5,977 bases of DNA. Source: Acidobacteriaceae bacterium (lineage in GTDB: Bacteria > Acidobacteriota > Vicinamibacteria > Vicinamibacterales > CAVVIG01). The notes under the pieces were generated by a model. That model was not told where the DNA came from and ran no database searches. It was given only the letters and a program-made list of their open reading frames with translations. Shown one piece after another: positions 4,691-5,977 of the stretch. The DNA is taken from contig JAISPN010000237.1 of the NCBI GenBank assembly GCA_031274845.1, positions 1 through 5,977 of the forward strand, read 5' to 3'. Position numbers and translations under genes: made by a program. How positions within the stretch are numbered: position 1 is the stretch's first letter; the number at the start of each line of letters is the position of its first letter.

Positions 4691-5977
4691 TTAAAACCTG
4701 AAGTAGATGAACGGGCTGTATGACTGCGCCGCGACCTGCAGGATCGACGCGAAGAACACCGCCATCAGCGCGACGGCGCCAATGAGATCAAGACCAAACG
4801 CGGGCCACGCGTGCGAGAGCCGCTCTTTCATGTGGCGCGCGCTGCTGATGATCGGCATCGATCCGATGATGCCGATGACGAGCGCGAGGACGACCTCGGT
4901 GTTGAGGAAGTAGAGCATCGTGAACGGCGTCGGTTCCGTGGCCGCGTGTCCACACATGGCCTGCAGGTACGCCCACGCATATCCCAGCGTGTCGGCGCGG
5001 AAGAAAACCCATCCAATCATCACGACGAGCAGCGTGTAGACGTGACGGATCTGCGCGGGCATCTCCTTGATGATGCGGGCGAGGCCGAGCCGTTCGAGCA
5101 CGAGAAACGCGCCGTGGAACAGCCCCCAGACGACGAAGTTCCAGCTCGCGCCGTGCCAGAGACCGCAGAGAAAAAAGACGGTGACGAGGTTGCCGTAGGT
5201 GCGCGCTGGCGTGACGCGATTGCCGCCGAGCGGGACATAGAGGTAGTCGCGGAACCAGGACGACAGCGAGATGTGCCAGCGCCGCCAGAACTCCTGAATG
5301 GTTTCGGAGATGTACGGCCAGCGGAAATTTTCCGGGAACTCAAAGCCGAACATGCGGCCGAGACCGATCGCCATGTCGGAGTAGCCGGAGAAGTCGAAGT
5401 AGATCTGCAGCGTGTAGCAGACGATCCCGAGCCACGCGTGTGGCGCGTCGAGTTGCGCCGCTGGCAGCGAAAAAATCTTGTCGGCCGGTCCCGCGACGCT
5501 GTTGGCGATGAGCGTCTTTTTGCCGAGGCCAATGATGAATCGTCGCGCGCCTTCCGCGAAGTCGTCGAGCGAGACGCGCCGCTCGGCGAGCTGATGACTG
5601 ATCTCGCGGTAGCGGATGATCGGGCCGGCGACGAGTTGAGGGAAGAGCAGCATGTACAGCGCGGCGTGGACCGGGCTTTTCTGGGCGATCGCGTCACGCC
5701 GGTAGACGTCGACGACATACGAGATCGCATGGAACGTGAAGAACGAGATGCCGATCGGCAGGAGCACGGGCGGAATCTCAAGCGGCGTCACGCCTGCGAT
5801 TCCCAGCAGTGCATTGAGGTTGTCGACGACGAAGTTGGCGTACTTGAAGTAGAGCAGGACGAACAGGTTCACCGCGACGGCGAGCGCGACCAGCGTTTGT
5901 GCGGCTTTCTCCGAGCGGGCGTGCGCGCGGTCGACGCGAATGGCCATCCAGTAGTTGAAGGCGATGGAGGCCAGGAT
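4691..5977 (-). CDS. AlgI-like MBOAT acyltransferase (5' end outside window)
   Basis: The visible 428 residues are the bulk of an AlgI-type membrane-bound O-acyltransferase (about 470-520 aa); the first 40-50 residues lie beyond the window. The ATG at 5947 is internal, since the frame continues to the edge as ILASIAFNYW, typical of this protein near its start. In window numbering the marks are FPQLVAGPIIRY (112-123), YFDFSGYSDMAIGLG (193-207), FWRRWHISLSSWFRDY (230-245) with His235, CGLWHGASWNF (271-281) with the likely catalytic His275, and FHG with His288. Hydrophobic spans lie near 28-49, 71-92, 108-121, 265-285, 312-328, 354-377 and 396-413. The protein ends in SPFIYFRF. It should pass acetyl from a cytoplasmic donor (probably acetyl-CoA) through the inner membrane to the AlgJ-like partner encoded immediately downstream. 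Any promoter is upstream of the window. Confidence 0.95.
   Translation of the reverse strand: MLASIAFNYWMAIRVDRAHARSEKAAQTLVALAVAVNLFVLLYFKYANFVVDNLNALLGIAGVTPLEIPPVLLPIGISFFTFHAISYVVDVYRRDAIAQKSPVHAALYMLLFPQLVAGPIIRYREISHQLAERRVSLDDFAEGARRFIIGLGKKTLIANSVAGPADKIFSLPAAQLDAPHAWLGIVCYTLQIYFDFSGYSDMAIGLGRMFGFEFPENFRWPYISETIQEFWRRWHISLSSWFRDYLYVPLGGNRVTPARTYGNLVTVFFLCGLWHGASWNFVVWGLFHGAFLVLERLGLARIIKEMPAQIRHVYTLLVVMIGWVFFRADTLGYAWAYLQAMCGHAATEPTPFTMLYFLNTEVVLALVIGIIGSMPIISSARHMKERLSHAWPAFGLDLIGAVALMAVFFASILQVAAQSYSPFIYFRF

Noticed and set aside
4691..5947. ATG 5947 as the true start of the MBOAT gene
   Set aside because: The same frame continues to the window edge as ILASIAFNYW, which fits the N-terminal part of AlgI-like proteins; the gene is cut by the window.

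Overview
The window is a GC-rich (about 60 % by eye), tightly packed bacterial chromosome segment with no tRNA, rRNA, CRISPR array, insertion sequence or phage gene visible. A secreted heme-c/copper-monooxygenase-like fusion, a charged small helical protein and a GC-rich chorismate-pathway gene together suggest a soil-type Acidobacteriota, perhaps Vicinamibacteria. This assignment is inference from remembered family distributions.

Layout. Positions 1-1214 (minus) hold the N-terminal 404 residues of an exported protein with one CxxCH heme domain followed by a region whose histidine pattern resembles the dicopper PHM/DBH monooxygenases; its 3' end lies outside the window. Positions 1353-1649 (minus) hold a 98-residue helical protein of unknown function. 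A 93-bp divergent region (1650-1742) carries a candidate promoter and operator-like repeats. On the plus strand follow aroG (DAHP synthase, first step of the shikimate pathway), an exported cupin and a Dabb-domain protein, spaced 17 and 10 bp apart, probably one transcription unit. They meet the left-facing genes at a 9-bp-stem hairpin (3517-3548). Positions 3531-5977 (minus) hold a two-gene unit for O-acetylation of an exported polysaccharide: an AlgI-like MBOAT acyltransferase (5' end outside the window) and an AlgJ-like SGNH acetyltransferase that starts 2 bp after the MBOAT stop.

How they work together. The MBOAT protein should pass acetyl groups across the inner membrane, and the AlgJ-like protein should place them on a glycan in the periplasm; the glycan is not identified because no polymerase is visible. 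The aroG unit mixes core aromatic biosynthesis with two small beta-barrel proteins of unknown substrate. The cytochrome/copper protein is probably an independent periplasmic redox enzyme. No strong case for a wholly new system is visible. The best leads are the heme-copper fusion, the conserved C-terminal tyrosine motif of the MBOAT protein, the all-histidine cupin site and the operator-like repeat in front of the small helical protein.
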